From contig JAGGNK010007448.1 of NCBI GenBank assembly GCA_017590115.1, positions 6,860,815 through 6,924,814 on the forward strand: a DNA stretch of 64,000 bases, in the 5' to 3' direction. The notes under the pieces are model-generated. The model did no database searches, had not been told where the DNA came from, and worked only from the letters and a program-made list of their open reading frames with translations. Shown in pieces: positions 27,290 through 40,008 of this stretch. Position 1 is the first letter of the stretch. Each line of letters begins with the position of its first letter. Both the position numbers and the translations under genes were made by a program. This DNA comes from Montifringilla adamsi (Eukaryota > Chordata > Aves > Passeriformes > Passeridae).

Positions 27290-27735
27290 CCCGCCGGGCC
27301 CCGCTCCTCTCCCCGGTCCCGCTCCCCCGGCCCGGCCCAGCCCCGCTCCTCTCCCCGGTCCCGTTTCTCTCCCCGGTCCCGCTCCCCCGGCCCGGCCCAG
27401 CCCCGCTCCTCTCCCCGGTCCCGTTTCTCTCCCTGGCTCCGCTCCCCAGGCCAGCCCCACTCCCCGATCCCGCTCCTCTCTCCCTGCCCCTCTCCTGTCC
27501 CCGATCCCGCTCCTCTCCCCGGCCCCGCTCCGCTCCTGTCCCCGATCCCGCTCCGCTCCCCCGGCCCCGCTCCTCTACCTGGCTCCTCTCCCCGACTCCT
27601 CTCCCCCGGCCCCTCTCCTCTCCCCGATCCCGCTCCTCTCTCCCTGCCCCTCTCCCCGACTCCTCTCCCCCAGCCCCTCTCCTCTCCCCGCTCCGCTCTC
27701 CCCCAGCCCCTCTCCTCTCCCCGGCCCCGCGGCTC
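27290..27735. repeat. GC-rich pyrimidine minisatellite (CTCCTCTCCCCGGTCC-like units)
   Basis: About 440 bp are built from degenerate units such as CCCGCTCCTCTCCCCGGTCC and CTCCCCGGCCC. A unit of about 60 bp is repeated nearly exactly at 27303-27440. The plus strand is almost all C and T, and the minus strand carries many GGGG and GGG runs. Because the units keep long frames open, both strands show proline/serine-rich or glycine/arginine-rich open frames of 170-245 codons. I regard these as products of composition, not genes. Confidence 0.9.
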
Positions 27736-28135
27736 CGCTGCAAAAAGCGCTGGAGGAAAACTGCGGGAAGTGAGCGATGCTCTGCGATGTGGCAGCTCCG
27801 GAGGTGCCAGGCGAAGCTAATGCTCCGGAGCGATACTAGAGGGCACTGTAAACCTGGCAGTTTTGGCTTCCGAATGGGACGAAGTAAAATTTGAAGTGTT
27901 TGCTATTTGCGGTCGTTAAAGCTCTCCTGGTATTTAGCGCAAAATTAGTGCGAACCCCCGGGTCCTGAGCAAATTAATTGGTGGAATTACACAGAAATTA
28001 CTCCCTTACAGTCAGGGATCCTTATTCATTGCCAGGCCCTGAATTGTTGCATCCACTGCTGGAGGGACTCCTCTCCCAGTAAATGGGCAGGCTTGGAGGA
28101 AGGGGAGCAAGAACCATTATGGGAACTCAGCAACC

Positions 28136-28156
28136 TTTTTTTTTTTTTTTTTTTTT
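28136..28156. repeat. Poly(T), 21 bases
   Basis: A run of 21 T ends in AAGC. It could be the reversed tail of a minus-strand retroposon, but no body can be recognised on its right. Confidence 0.8.
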
Positions 28157-28677
28157 AAGCTATCACTTAGCAGTAATGTGTTCATTAATTGGCAGCCAGA
28201 CCACTGCTTGGCTTCATTTAAAACCTGATGGTTTCCTTTCATTGTGGTAGCAAAGGTTTCATCCTGCACCTTCACTATTATATGCCAACATCATTTTTTT
28301 CCTGTGCCTGATTAAGAATACACACCTATCAGAGAGAAGGAGAGTTTCTGCACTGCCATAAAACCAAATTGTTTTTAAAAGAGTCTTTTAAAACATATTT
28401 AAAAATAGGAACATGCTACTCTAAATTAAACACTCCAATCAATGTGATCAATAGATTAATAGGTTTCAGTACCTGTCTCCTCAGACAGTCCTCATACACC
28501 CATCACTATAATTTATAATTCAGTGTTCAACTTAAATTAGTAAAATTTAAACTGAAACAGCAACAGAGTGACAAGTAAACAAGACTTCCCAATTTAAATT
28601 TAAAATGTTTACCCAATGTGCAGAATCAAGCTCTCCGCCCTCGCAATATCACCGCCACACAAAATAAACACTGAGCC

Positions 28678-29905
28678 ACAGGGGATAAGAGGAAAAGGCA
28701 TCTTGAGAGGTCACCTAGTCCATCTCCTTCCCCCAGGGTAGGATCAACCCTGCCTAAATTGGTCTTGACAAGAGAGTTTCTCTAACCTGTTCATCCCTGG
28801 AGGTTTTAAAGGAAACTCCACAGGCTCCTCAGATGGTCTCTTCTGGGTGTCAGCTATTCTTATAGATGGAACATTTCCCCCAAAGTCTAACCCAAATTAC
28901 TTTTACTGCAGTCTAATCCCACTAATTCTGTCTGCGAGCAACAGTTCATTACTTTTGTAGTATCTTTTATATTTGGGGAGATTATAACTGTATCTTCATC
29001 AGCCTTAGGCAATGGACCATATTTCCTTCCCTCTTGGGAGGTTTATTTTCTAGACTGTTCTTTTAATTTTCTGCATTGCCCTGGAAGTCTGATGACAAAA
29101 CTGCTCCTCCCCAACACTCAGCAGAGATGGGAGCATTGTACCAATGTACCACACCACACTCTCTTTATGTACAGCAGTGTCAGCTTTGCTTTGCTCACAC
29201 CAGGGCACCACAGTTGGCTCAGGGTTCATTTCTAGCCCATGGTATTGTCCCTTTCTCTTAGAAATGCTGCCTATGCAGCCATTTCTGGACACACATTTCA
29301 ATAGCTTTAATATATTTATCTTTGCCGCTGTGCCTGTAGAACATCAATCCCTTCTTTCCAAGCTGTTTCTTCAATTTGTTAAGACTTTTGAATCTTTCTC
29401 TTGTTCTCTGAGAGCACTTACAGCCCCTCTCAGCTTGGTGTTGTTAACAGCTGCAATATGTCTCCTCCATATTCCACTACCCAAGTCACTAATGAAAATA
29501 TTGAGTAATGCCACAGCTGCACAGACCCCTCCAGCACCGTATTCAAGCCATCCTTCCACTTGGACAGCAAACAGCAAACAGTTTCCAGCATGTTTCCCAG
29601 CTGGTTTGGTACCTTACAGCATTTCTCCCCATCCATATTCCCCCACCTCGCTCCTGGAACACCCCATGAGTGAGAGTAAAACCTGACTGCAGTCAAACTG
29701 CAGCTCCTCCTCTCTCAGAGACCTGCTGCCCTGCCACAGGAAAATTAGATTGGTTTGACATGATTTATCCTTGACAAAACCACTGCCTGTGGGGCTACTG
29801 CATCCCTCATGCCAGTGCCATGCCTTGCCTTTGGATCTAGCAAGAAAAATTCTGTCCCCTTTGAAGTAAGGGACAAAACTCCCACAATCCAGGGACTTTT
29901 TCATG
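28678..29905 (-). mobile_element. Old CR1 LINE remnant, about 1.2 kb, minus orientation
   Basis: The plus strand resembles a reversed ancient CR1. It starts with GAGGTCACCTAGTCCATCTC. It then has a block like the CR1 3' UTR (CTGTTCATCCCTGGAGG, TTACTTTTACTGCAGTCTAA), followed by reverse-transcriptase-end words CAGCTTGGTGTTGTTAACAG, GTCACTAATGAAAATATTGA and GACATGATTTATCCTTGACA. Many substitutions and small indels break any reading frame, so no protein is made. It is the longest transposon relic in the window. The exact ends are uncertain by some tens of bases. Confidence 0.75.
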
Positions 29906-32900
29906 TCGCTCAGCCCCCAGAAACAGCGGAAATACCATCACATTACTGCTCATTTTGGTAAGCAAGGGTTTATTTCCACTGAGAGCTGCAGAGGCAGAAC
30001 ATAATCAGGGATATCACAGCTGGCTTTGAGCTTTGAACCCCCCGAGTACCATCAGGTTGTGGACACACAGCCCCTCCCCAAAACTGGTGGTACCTCATTT
30101 CCTTGGGACAGTTGAATAGAGGTGGGAGCAGGCATAATTTACACTCTGAAGGGAGCTGCAAGGAGGTATAAATTACTCAAGCACAAGCCACCTAAGATTT
30201 ACTTAAAATTCACTCTGAATTTGGCACCAGAAATGTAGGAGATAATCAAGTTTTCCTTTTTGAGATCTTGTGTATTTAAAACCTGCTGTGTTTAATTTCT
30301 GCAGTCACAACAATGCTCATTCATAAATATTTCCTAATGTTTGATCCTATTAGTATGTACAGTGCAGTGTTTGATTAATGGACTGGAACAACGCGATCAA
30401 ATATATTTTGGGTTCCAGAATACCACTTTGTAATGCCTAATATTTGAGGAAATATTACAGATAGGCTTGTCTTCTGAATAGAAGCGATTGCACTTGAATT
30501 CTGAGAAACCCAGATAGAGATCTTGGATAAGATCTGAATTTCAAGCGAGTCCTAATTATAGAGCACACTGGACCAAAGCTCGAGGTCTGCACATTTCCAG
30601 TGTTGGATTCTTCACAGCTCAGATGCAAATGTTGTTTCTTAGCCCTCTCTCTCAGGAATTCATAACATATTCATCAACTTGTAGTACCTAAGAGCCCTGT
30701 CCGACTGTATTTGGAAGACCTTAATTTGACTCCGGTAGGAGTTTAACAATATTAATAACTAATATTAAACTGGATTCCTAACGGGGATGCCGGGACAATA
30801 CTCTTTGATCACTGCATTAATCTGGTGCAATTGTGTTTATATCAGCCTCGTTCATCCCATGTGAGCTCAGTGCCATCTTGGCATGAATATGAAATATGCA
30901 AATCTGTGGGATACACGTTAATAGTGGGTCCATCTGCTTGGATCTTTTATTAAAGGGAAGTGTGAATGCAGTTGCCATGCAATACACTCTTACACACAAA
31001 GACCACGAGTTACGAAAACAAGAGAAAACATCTCGTGCTTTGGCCTTATTGGTATTTCACATTTGTCGTTTCTGCGTCTGGTTTTCATTTTAATTTAGAA
31101 ATTTTCCCCAAAACGAAATTTGAGTGAAAAAGCTCAACAGTTAGAAATGACTGTGCGTATACATGCACGCACATCTCTTCCTCTCTAGTGACAGACAGGA
31201 TATTACTTTTCCACTGCATATGAAATTAATACCAGAAGCACAAGAAAAAACATGTAAATGCCATCCTTTAAAGCCTGATCTGGATCTCACTTCTACTGCT
31301 TAAGACATATATAACATCGAGGAAAACTAGTTGTTGGAGTGAAAAAGGTAATCCTGAGCTGGTTTGGGAGAGCCAAGCCCAAATATGAGCTCAGCCTTGG
31401 CTGTGGAGTCATAGCCCAGTGGCTCCACAGGATGTGGATGAGCTGCTGTGTTCTGCTATCCCACTTTCTCTGTAATAAACAACTCTCCCAACTCCATCCA
31501 AAAGGAAAAAGCTCTTATGGCTCATTGTTCCTGTGCACTGCTGTGACCTTAGCTTGTCTCCCTTGGGTGTGTGCTGTTCCATGCTAATGGTTTGGGGGGA
31601 GTGAGCTGTGATTTATTCAACAGCTGGCAGGTCAGCCCTCCGTGCCCCAGCTATGCAAGTTCTGACTCGCATGTGGAGGGCAGAAGGTGCCCTGATGGCA
31701 CAAAGTCAAAGTATCCACCTTGCTGTGCATTCTTAATCCCGGAACAACCCTTCATCCACCACCCTGCAGAAATGGAGAGCTCCTGGCACCACAGTTGGTT
31801 CTGAACCTCACACTCATCCCAGAAGGCTGGGTTGAGCAATCATTTTATTCAAGGACACTGGGATCTGATGTACAAAAGGGCCCATTCTCCTCCTTGATTC
31901 ACAGATATTTGAGTAGGCAGAAGAGTAAGCAAGAGGAGTTTTTTCCATATCTTCAATATGCTAATAGATGAGTGAGCTCAGCTCTCTATTCATTGCTTCC
32001 AACATACATGACACAGATGATGCTGTTCCCATTGTCACGCTAAAACTGGGGGCTTGATGACAAGAAATTCACTGAGCTTCCATCTGCATAGAGCTGAGAT
32101 GGTGGTTGGGTAGGCAAAGTCACCGCATTGGATTATGTCAGCTCTACTGTTTGCTTCCAGTTTATTAGCTGTGCTTGGGATCTGAAAAGCCAGTTGAAAT
32201 CACAGTTATTCCTGCAGGATCAGCTCTTGGTGCCACCTGGGGTGGGCCTCATTTGTCACTACCCAGAACTGGCACCTTTTTCTCTAGCAGGGGCACAGGG
32301 ACTGTGATCTGGGAGCCAGCAAATGTCTGAAGGGAGTGTTCAACCAGCACGCGACCCAAGAAAAAAGTTAAGTGTTGAGATTTATTACATGTGTATTTCT
32401 TAACAGCATCTTAGCATAACTGGGTCAGTTATCTGGGAATCAGCTCATGTGTGCCTGGGAGGGGGGACATGTGCATGGGGCTGCTGGTTCTGTGCTGCTC
32501 AACACATCACCTGCCTGGGAGAGAATGAATGTGTTTATCCCAGTGCTAAGGAAAGAAGGAAAAAAGAACAAGTCAACCTTCCACAGCCAGCTGATTATGC
32601 ATTTTCCACATCAAATTGTCAGCATTTATTCAATTACTTCACTCATTACAAGTGTGTTCTTCAGCCACTAATCCAAAACCCCTCCCTGCTGCTGTCAGCT
32701 CCATTAGAAGTGACATGTTCCTTCCTCAGGTGAAAAAGCTTTTGTGGAAGGCATCTCCTCTCAGGACAGGGCTTGGGGCTGCTGGGGGAACACAGCCCTA
32801 CCATGGGAAGGGAGATCCTCTCCCTCTGCTGCCCTCCTTGAGCACAGAAATCCACCCAGGGACTGAGGTGAGACCTCCAAGGGGTAGCAGGAGCTGTTTT

Positions 32901-35900
32901 TAAAGCCAGACATTCTGTCAGGCAGGAATTAGAGGAATTCACAGGGCTCAGCCAAGGATACAGAGGAGATCCCCGGAGCCAAAACTGTATATTCTCCAAA
33001 CACTTCCAATTTAATAGTAAGTTAAAAGAAAGTTCCCCTTCTGAGGGGTTGTTAATTATAGATCCCTCCTTTAAACAGTTCTCCTGTTTTTATCCATGCT
33101 TACACCCCCACAGCTGGTAAAGAGGAGGAAAGCTCTACCTTCCCCAAAAAATCAAATACATCCGAAATGCTTCCTGAGCTGATTCACTTGGCTGGGCTCC
33201 TATTTGATATATGAAACAAAAGACAAGGCAGTAGAAAGCAACATATTTTCCCTGTGTCAAGGTGAAGCACTTCCCATCACCCAGCCCATCTCTGCTGGGG
33301 TTAATGCACATCAATAATATTTAAATGATCAAAGTTTTTCAGCACATAGAGTGATGGGGTTTTTTTCTGACTTGTCATGCTTGTTTTCCTTAAAGAGGCA
33401 ATGACCTGCTGTAGTCAAGGCTTGCAGTTTGGCACGCAGGAGCGTTTTGAGAAGCGTTATCTCCCGAACAGAACAGCAGCCTCGTGTTTCCCTGCACAAC
33501 AACCTTTCTTAGCCTAAAATGCTTTGCATCCCATTTCCTTGATCTGGCTAAGTGCTTGCATGCTGAAAATCCCACCCTCCCTCCAGCTGTCCTTCTGGCA
33601 GGAAAGAGACAGCATCTTCTCTCTGGAGAGTACAGTCACTGCTCCTTTGGTTATCTAATCAGGGAGGGCAAAATTCACTCAGGGCCCTGTGAAAGCCGCT
33701 GAGCTGCAGAAAATGCATCCCGAGGTCTTGTGCGGGAGGGTGGGAGGAGGCAGCCGGGGAAGCCTCCCCTCCCAGAGCAGATGCTCTCTGCCATTTCCCC
33801 AGTAGCTTTCACAAAGGAAGAAAAATGTGGAGTACTCCAGGGACTGAAGCATTCAGCTCTTTCCTCTCCTGCTCCTCGGCTCTGTGCGTGCCTCGGAGCG
33901 GGGCAGGGTCTGCTCTGAGGTCAGGGCAGCCTGGGCAGGAGGGCAAGGAAATAAATGTCCCCCACCCACCCTCCTGTGTGAGCCAGAGCTCAGTTTCTCA
34001 GGCTTTGTGTGGGTTTTCCAGCATTTCTCCTAACTACAAAATATTATGCCTCTCTGCCTTCTAAAACTCCGTGATTTTGTCTTTGCATCAAGCATGAGGA
34101 GCTGGGAAGCACAAACCTTCCCATCCTGATCAAGCTGGGAGCTTTCTTCACATTCAGCTTGCTGAGAACAAAAGGGCAGTACAAGGGTGGTGAGATGAGA
34201 CAAATTCCCCCTGGAAGTGCGAGGTTCAAGCAGCCTTCACCTCATCATCTGTAACATCCCAAACAAAAGACCTTTAAGTGACTTCCTCCCTTTTCCTGGC
34301 AAGCTTCTCCCCAGAGGTCCTGGTGGGCTGGAGAAAGCCACCACTGGAACAAGGTTTGGGTAGAGCTGTGCTTGGCAGATATCACCCCTCACAATGGGGT
34401 CTCTCGCCTGCTCCTGGGCTCGGAGCACATTTCCAAGCTGTGTGTTCCCACCTAATAAAATGCTTACTCACTTGCAGGAGGCACTTTGACGTCCTTGGCC
34501 GCACACTGCTAGATAAGGAGCATAAAAAGAATGTATTGCTGTTATAGGGGATACAGCAATATGTATCCTCAAATGAAATATCCTTTATAAGCCTGGTTAT
34601 TATTCTGGCAGTGATCTCGGGTCGCTCTCAGCAGGCTCAGCTCAGCTGAGGTGTTAGCGACCTCATTGCCACGGTGAGTGGGGACTGCCAGGTGTCACGT
34701 TTACCTTCTGCTGTTCCAGTGCATCCTCTATCATCCCAAGTCAGGAAAACACTTCCCCCTTCTTCCACGCATGTCAAAAGCACCATTTAGGGAGCCAGAT
34801 ATAGCCCTGGTATAAACAGGTGCGAGCCCACATATGTCAATAGAATTACACCTGATTTTAATGGGCTTACATTTGGCCCTTGAGCCCTGGGGATCCCTCT
34901 GGGAGCAGAGGCTATATTAAATATTAAGGGCCTTATTCTCCATCCCTGCCTATGCTGGAGTAATTAAATCACCATGCAGATCCATTGATTTTCAACTGTG
35001 CTCACCTCGTGTGAGGAGGCAGCGCTCGGAACGAGGGTGGGAGCAGAGATGTTCCCTCAAGGAAAAACACATCCATTTTTCCTCCCCACAGAAATCCCAT
35101 CCAGAAGAAAACTGTACCCAACTTTAAGTGTTTGCAAAACGTGCTCGGGTAAAAGAATGCAAATGGTCTAAAATGAAAATATGGCTCAAACCCTTCCCCA
35201 TTGCCTCCAGCCTGTGAGAGCAGCACTGCCGCTGCTTTGCCGCTTCCTCCAGGCTCCCGGCTCTGAGTGCCACACAATCCCTCTCCTTCCCACATCAGGA
35301 CCTTCGGAGCCAGACCTGCGAGGAGCTGGGTGATTTCCCATCCTCCAAGGATCTCCTGAACCTCGGTGTAACCTTGGACAAGCCCCACAGCTGTTGCCAG
35401 CCTCTCGGGGGGGTTGAGCTCACTGGTTAATTCCGGTGCTTTGCCTGGAGCTAGCGCCTTTTACCTGTGTGTATACAAGTATTATTGCCAGCTTGTGATC
35501 TTTTGAGCTAGCAGGGCTGTGAAAAACGACTTTGCTTTTTCCTTAAATGCCACGGAGTTTAGAAGTGTGACGGCTCACACTGTGCTGTTATTCTTTCCAA
35601 TTGAAACCTAATGATGCGTGCATATCACTTAACTCTGATGTCAATAATCAGCACACCACTTGGTCTTTGCCGTGGCTATTAGAAGGAATGAAAATGAAAT
35701 ACCAACTCCGTTTTATCCTGTTACTGTACCATAATAACTAATAAAGAAGTAATAAGTGAGACGTGGGGAATTTCCAGGGGAGTCATTACTACAGAGCAGA
35801 CCTAAAGGCACAAAGTGAAATCCAGGAATATTAGCCAGCCCTGGATTCCCAGCCAGTGCTTCTCACTTAAGCTATACTGCTGCTCTAAAATAAGTGTTTA

Positions 35901-36950
35901 CAGAAGAAGTTACTGTGTGGAAAGTATCAGACCGTGTCCTGGAGTGGAAACTGAGCCAGAATCAAAGACATCCTTGCAGGTAAAGACCACCCTGTGCATC
36001 AGCATCGCGTTTAGGCTGGGCCACAGTCAAGACACAATGCCAGCATTTCATAAATCTCACTTATGCTCCAGAATATGGGAAACATTTCCCAGAACAGCTC
36101 TAAATCACCTCTGTCTGATTGCAGGATAAATCGTGGGTTTTCCAGGGACTCTTATATGGGAGAGGCCACCCAGAGACCTCAGGGCAATGGGTCAAAGGAA
36201 ACCATATAAAAAAATACTGAGTGTCTGAGGTTCAAACCACGTGTAAGATGGACAACGCATTTTCTGGCTTAGAAATCACTGAATTCTTGGTTAGGAAGGA
36301 GCAGTCATTTTTGGGTGGTTGCATACACAGGAGGCAGTGGTGATTCTTTGGATTTCCTCCCCATAAATGAACTGTCGTTTATCCATGAACTGTCATTTAT
36401 CCACATGTCAAAAACCTGTCGCTGCTCAGCAGTTCTGTCTTCAGCAGCTGCCTGGTGCAGGGAAAACTTGGACCTTTACCTGCCACAGTTTTATCCACCT
36501 TTTCCACAGCTGGAACCTCCTCTGCCCCTCAGCATGGACACAACAGAGTTGACCTAAGCAACCCAGCTGCTTCTCCAGCGCCGTGCTGGAAGCTGCTGTC
36601 ACACCTTACCGTCCCCCACCTTCCCAAAGCAAAACCTGGTTAAATCTCACAGCACATTCCCACCAGTACCAAGCATTTCCCAGCCATCTGATTTCCCCAT
36701 CTCCGAGTTCCTGCTTTGTTTATCCTATTAATTCCAACCACCCCCTCTTCCCCCAACACACACGCACGCAGCCTCATTTACAGCATCTTCACCAGCACAA
36801 GCCTCCCCAAAATATTCAGGGCACACCAAGCGAGGACTTACACGTGTGGGGAAACCCTCGTGACTGGAGATTTTTTTTTTTCTCTCTCTCGAGCAAACAT
36901 GAGCTCATGATTTTAATTTTTTTTTTTTTTTTAAGCTCTTAAAGGAAAAA
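29906..36950. other. Intergenic sequence upstream of NTNG2, possible conserved non-coding DNA
   Basis: No gene is visible in these 7 kb. The stretches near 30200-31100 and 35440-35760 are AT-balanced, free of recognisable repeats and rich in words of homeodomain type (TAATTA, ATTAAT). They could be regulatory elements of NTNG2, but that is only an inference from position and texture. A possible ancient inverted-repeat element near 34795-34985 is described in the findings. Confidence 0.45.
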
Positions 36951-37249
36951 AATAAAAGAGAAGCCCCGAGGAGCGGCATTCCCGGCTGCCGTTATCCAGC
37001 CGGGGGCAGCGGGACGGCGCGGATGCTGCACCGGGAGCCGCGGGGCCGCCGGGGCTGAAGGCTCCCGCTCGCAGCCTCCTCTTCCTCGGGTGCTTTTCCC
37101 TCCCTCCTCCTCCTCCCCCCCTGCATTTCCTCCTGCACCTTTAAGAAGCCCATTGCCGCCGGTGGGATGGTGTGTGCTAAAGCTGCACAGAGGAAGTTAC
37201 GCAGCCGGGATCAGGCACGGAGATAAAAGCTCCGATTGTGATTGAAAGT

Positions 37250-37490
37250 GAGAGCAAAAGGGATTTCAGCCTCGGCATTAACTTGCCAGGGGAGCCGGGA
37301 TTGCACAAAGCTCCCCCGGCCATCTGCCCTTGGGGGCCGGCGGCGCAGCGCCTGCCCGCCGCGCTGGGCAGGGCAGGGCTGGGCAGGGCAGGGCAGGGCA
37401 GGGCAGGGCTGGGTCCTGTGTTTTGGGGGTTCCCCCGGCCCCGAAGTTCGCTGCTCCGCCGGGAGCCCCTCGCCGCAGAGCTCCCTCCCG
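37250..37490 (+). other. NTNG2: NTNG2 probable non-coding first exon
   Basis: A good donor, CCCG then GTAAGG, sits at 37491-37496 inside the CpG island. It could join to the acceptor TTTCTCTCAG at 40008, leaving a 2.5-kb intron in the 5' UTR. The left end is a guess from the TATA-like sequence. The exon contains the GGGCA repeat described separately. No transcript evidence is available here, so both ends need RNA data. Confidence 0.4.
37366..37413 (+). repeat. (GGGCA/GGGCT)n tract, G-quadruplex candidate
   Basis: Ten GGG runs are separated by two-base loops (CA or CT) over 48 bp on the plus strand. This pattern satisfies the usual quadruplex rule more than twice over. It lies within the CpG island and probably within the NTNG2 leader. 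Confidence 0.92.
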
Positions 37491-40008
37491 GTAAGGACCC
37501 GCAGCGCCGGGGATGGGGGGAAAGCGGGGGCGGAGGGGGGGCGGCCAGCGCCGGCATCTGCCCCGTCAGCCCCGAGCATCTGTCCCCCCGCGCCTCCCGA
37601 GTTGCTCCCCCGCTTTCCTGGGGTGTCCCGCTCTCTGTCCCCCTCCCCGGAACATCCCCGTCTCCCCGCCGCGGGATGGGGTTTATTTTCCCACTTCGGG
37701 AGTTTGGGAAGCCGGGGGGCTCCCCCAGCCCAGGGCGCCGGCTCCCCCTCCCCGCCGAGTCCCTCCCCGGTCCGTGCAGCCCCCCGAAGTCCTTTAGTGT
37801 AAAAGAAACCGGGGAGGATGGGGCGGAGCGGGAGCGGCATCGGGTTTTGCCGGGAACCGCGAATCCATCAGGGAGAGCGGCGGGATGCGAGTGGGATTTC
37901 CAGGTTTTCTGCTGGGAGCCGCGCAGCGCTGTCGCGGGGTTCGGGCTCCCGTCCCCCCGCGGTGTCCCCAGCTTCGCTGTCCGGGGAAGGGATGGTCAGC
38001 GTGGGAAAGAGGAGAACAACTCCGCTCGCTGAGCGCGGGGGGAGAGCGGAGAGTTCATGGGGAGAGCAACACTTCTGAGAGAAAATTAAAAACTCCTTCA
38101 TTGAGTTTACTTTCTGCTCTTAATCCGAGAGCAGCTCAGTTGTTGCTCAGCGTTGTCCCTTTATTTCAATAGGGTGTTAATCCAATAATAAGAAAAAAAC
38201 CCGGAGCCGGCTAAGTCAAGACACAATCTAATTTTGTGTTTTTAATACTCTGGCTATCAGTCCCCAGTGAGTGCTGAGTACTCTTCAAAGAGAACAAAGA
38301 GCATTGATTCTATTTGTTCCCATGAACTGCAGTTTCTTAATAATATCAGGTGAAGATTTATTTTCTAAGAACTAAACCAAATCAAGCAGGGTGAAAGCTT
38401 TAATTTGGGGAGCCTCTCTGCCCCGTTTGCAGTATGTTGGCTCATTCCAGAGCAACACTCCAACTATTTCTGCAAAGGGACTGGACTGGCTAAGTGGGTG
38501 TTGAGCCGCAGACTTCACCCCAAACCTGCTTGCCTGGCTGATGGACAGACAGTAAATACATTTTTCCCAGCAAATTTTTACTTCCCTGGGAATCTGTGAC
38601 ATTTAGCCAGCATAACAAGACACTAATAGATATTATAGATCCTTTCTACCTGGGTTTTTCCCTGACAGCCATTCATGTGCAAGATATAATTGTTGAGGCT
38701 GTGAAAATAGATCCATAAACTTAACAGCACTGGAGTCCTCATTAAAACTACCCTGCTTGTTTTCTACACAATACCAGAGTCTCTCACTCTCGCTGTTATC
38801 AGGCACTTGGCACTGACCAGTTTGATGTAATAATTAGGAACTGACTTGTTATAGCTGAAAAGACAGCTCTGATGTAAGTAGGACTTATAAACACTGTGTC
38901 ACACTGGCTTATTATTTTTACTACATTTACTCATAATATAAAAATAGCAGCCAGTCTATTCTTTTTCTGGGAGTTTATTCAGGTCCAACGCAGCTATAAC
39001 AGGCTCTTCGTTGAGAGCTGGCAACGAAGCACGAGAGACAGCTTCTCTTTTCTGAACTCATTCATCTCAATCAGCAATCTTTCAAGCAAAAAGGGGGGAA
39101 AGGGAGATGGTAGCAGAGCGGTGTGAAGCCCCTGAACACGGATCAATGCATCTGTTAACCTGGAGTTTCTGAGCTTGAGTAACTGAGCTTCATGAGAAAG
39201 GAAATGCTAAACATGCTGCTGAAGCAGATATGCCTCAATTGTGAGAGAAAAGTTGGGGAAAGAAATAGAAAGCGAATTATCCAAAGGTAAATTTCTGTTC
39301 TGGATATGTGCCTCCCACCTTCTTGGATGAGATTTCCCTCCTGAATCTAATATTGAGAGAGGGTTTGACTTTTCCCCCCTCCCCGCTTTGGTTCTTTGTC
39401 ATTTTGTTTTGTAATTACTTACAATTTTTATAGCTCTACTGGAAAGACAGCAAAATTGCAGAAATGTTGTTCTAACCTGAAATGAATACTGGGAAGGTCA
39501 TTGCTCTTTGTATTAGGTGAACCTAAATGGTATTAGGACTTTAAATTGTTTTTTATTAAATGTTATTGTTCAGATAAATCATATGTGGGGATGCTGGACA
39601 ATGTAGCTGTCTCCCCAGCTGTCTTATTTATTTGCTTATCTTTTTAGGACTATCAATTTGTCTGTCTGTCCCTTCTCTGTCTGCATATTCCCCATCTTCT
39701 AATGACCCGTAGTTGCTTCTTGATATTATTTGAAGACCCATTAGAGCTCCTGTTGTCCAGCTGCTGTTGCAAAGCAGATACCTTAAATTGGGCAGCACTC
39801 CTTCCCTTCTCCCAGACAGCAGAAAAGCCATAAGCATCTTACTATGGATTGCTTTTTATTAAAGTTGTATATCTCCCTGTTACAAAAACCTGTCTGGTGG
39901 CTTGGCAAGCCCAGCTGTGGGCTCTGCCTCCTGAGGGACTCCTGTTCTTCCTCCTGCTCCAACTGTCCCCCCTCGCTCCTACCTAACCTGTCTTCCAATT
40001 TCTCTCAG
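37491..40008 (+). other. NTNG2: NTNG2 putative 5'-UTR intron
   Basis: This segment runs from the GTAAGG donor in the CpG island to the pyrimidine-rich acceptor at 40008. The first 570 bases are CpG-rich and the rest AT-rich. No coding exon is visible. The intron boundaries are predictions. Confidence 0.4.

Larger units (their letters stand above)
36960..38065 (+). promoter_or_regulatory. NTNG2: CpG island, NTNG2 promoter region
   Basis: Base composition changes from AT-rich to strongly GC- and CpG-rich at about 36960 and returns to AT-rich after 38065. The island lies 3 kb upstream of the NTNG2 start codon on the same strand and no other gene nearby could claim it. A TATA-like GATAAAAGC occurs at 37222-37230, which would place a start site near 37250. 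That start is inferred. The long open frames on both strands in the island (up to 264 codons) are effects of GC composition. Confidence 0.75.

Noticed and set aside
27083..27820. 245-codon plus-strand and 176-codon minus-strand open frames
   Set aside because: Both are created by the pyrimidine minisatellite, and the plus-strand one also reads through a CR1 tail.
37211..38032. Several open frames of 186-264 codons on both strands in the NTNG2 CpG island
   Set aside because: All three or four frames are open because of GC composition. None resembles a known protein, and the NTNG2 start is clearly downstream at 40895.
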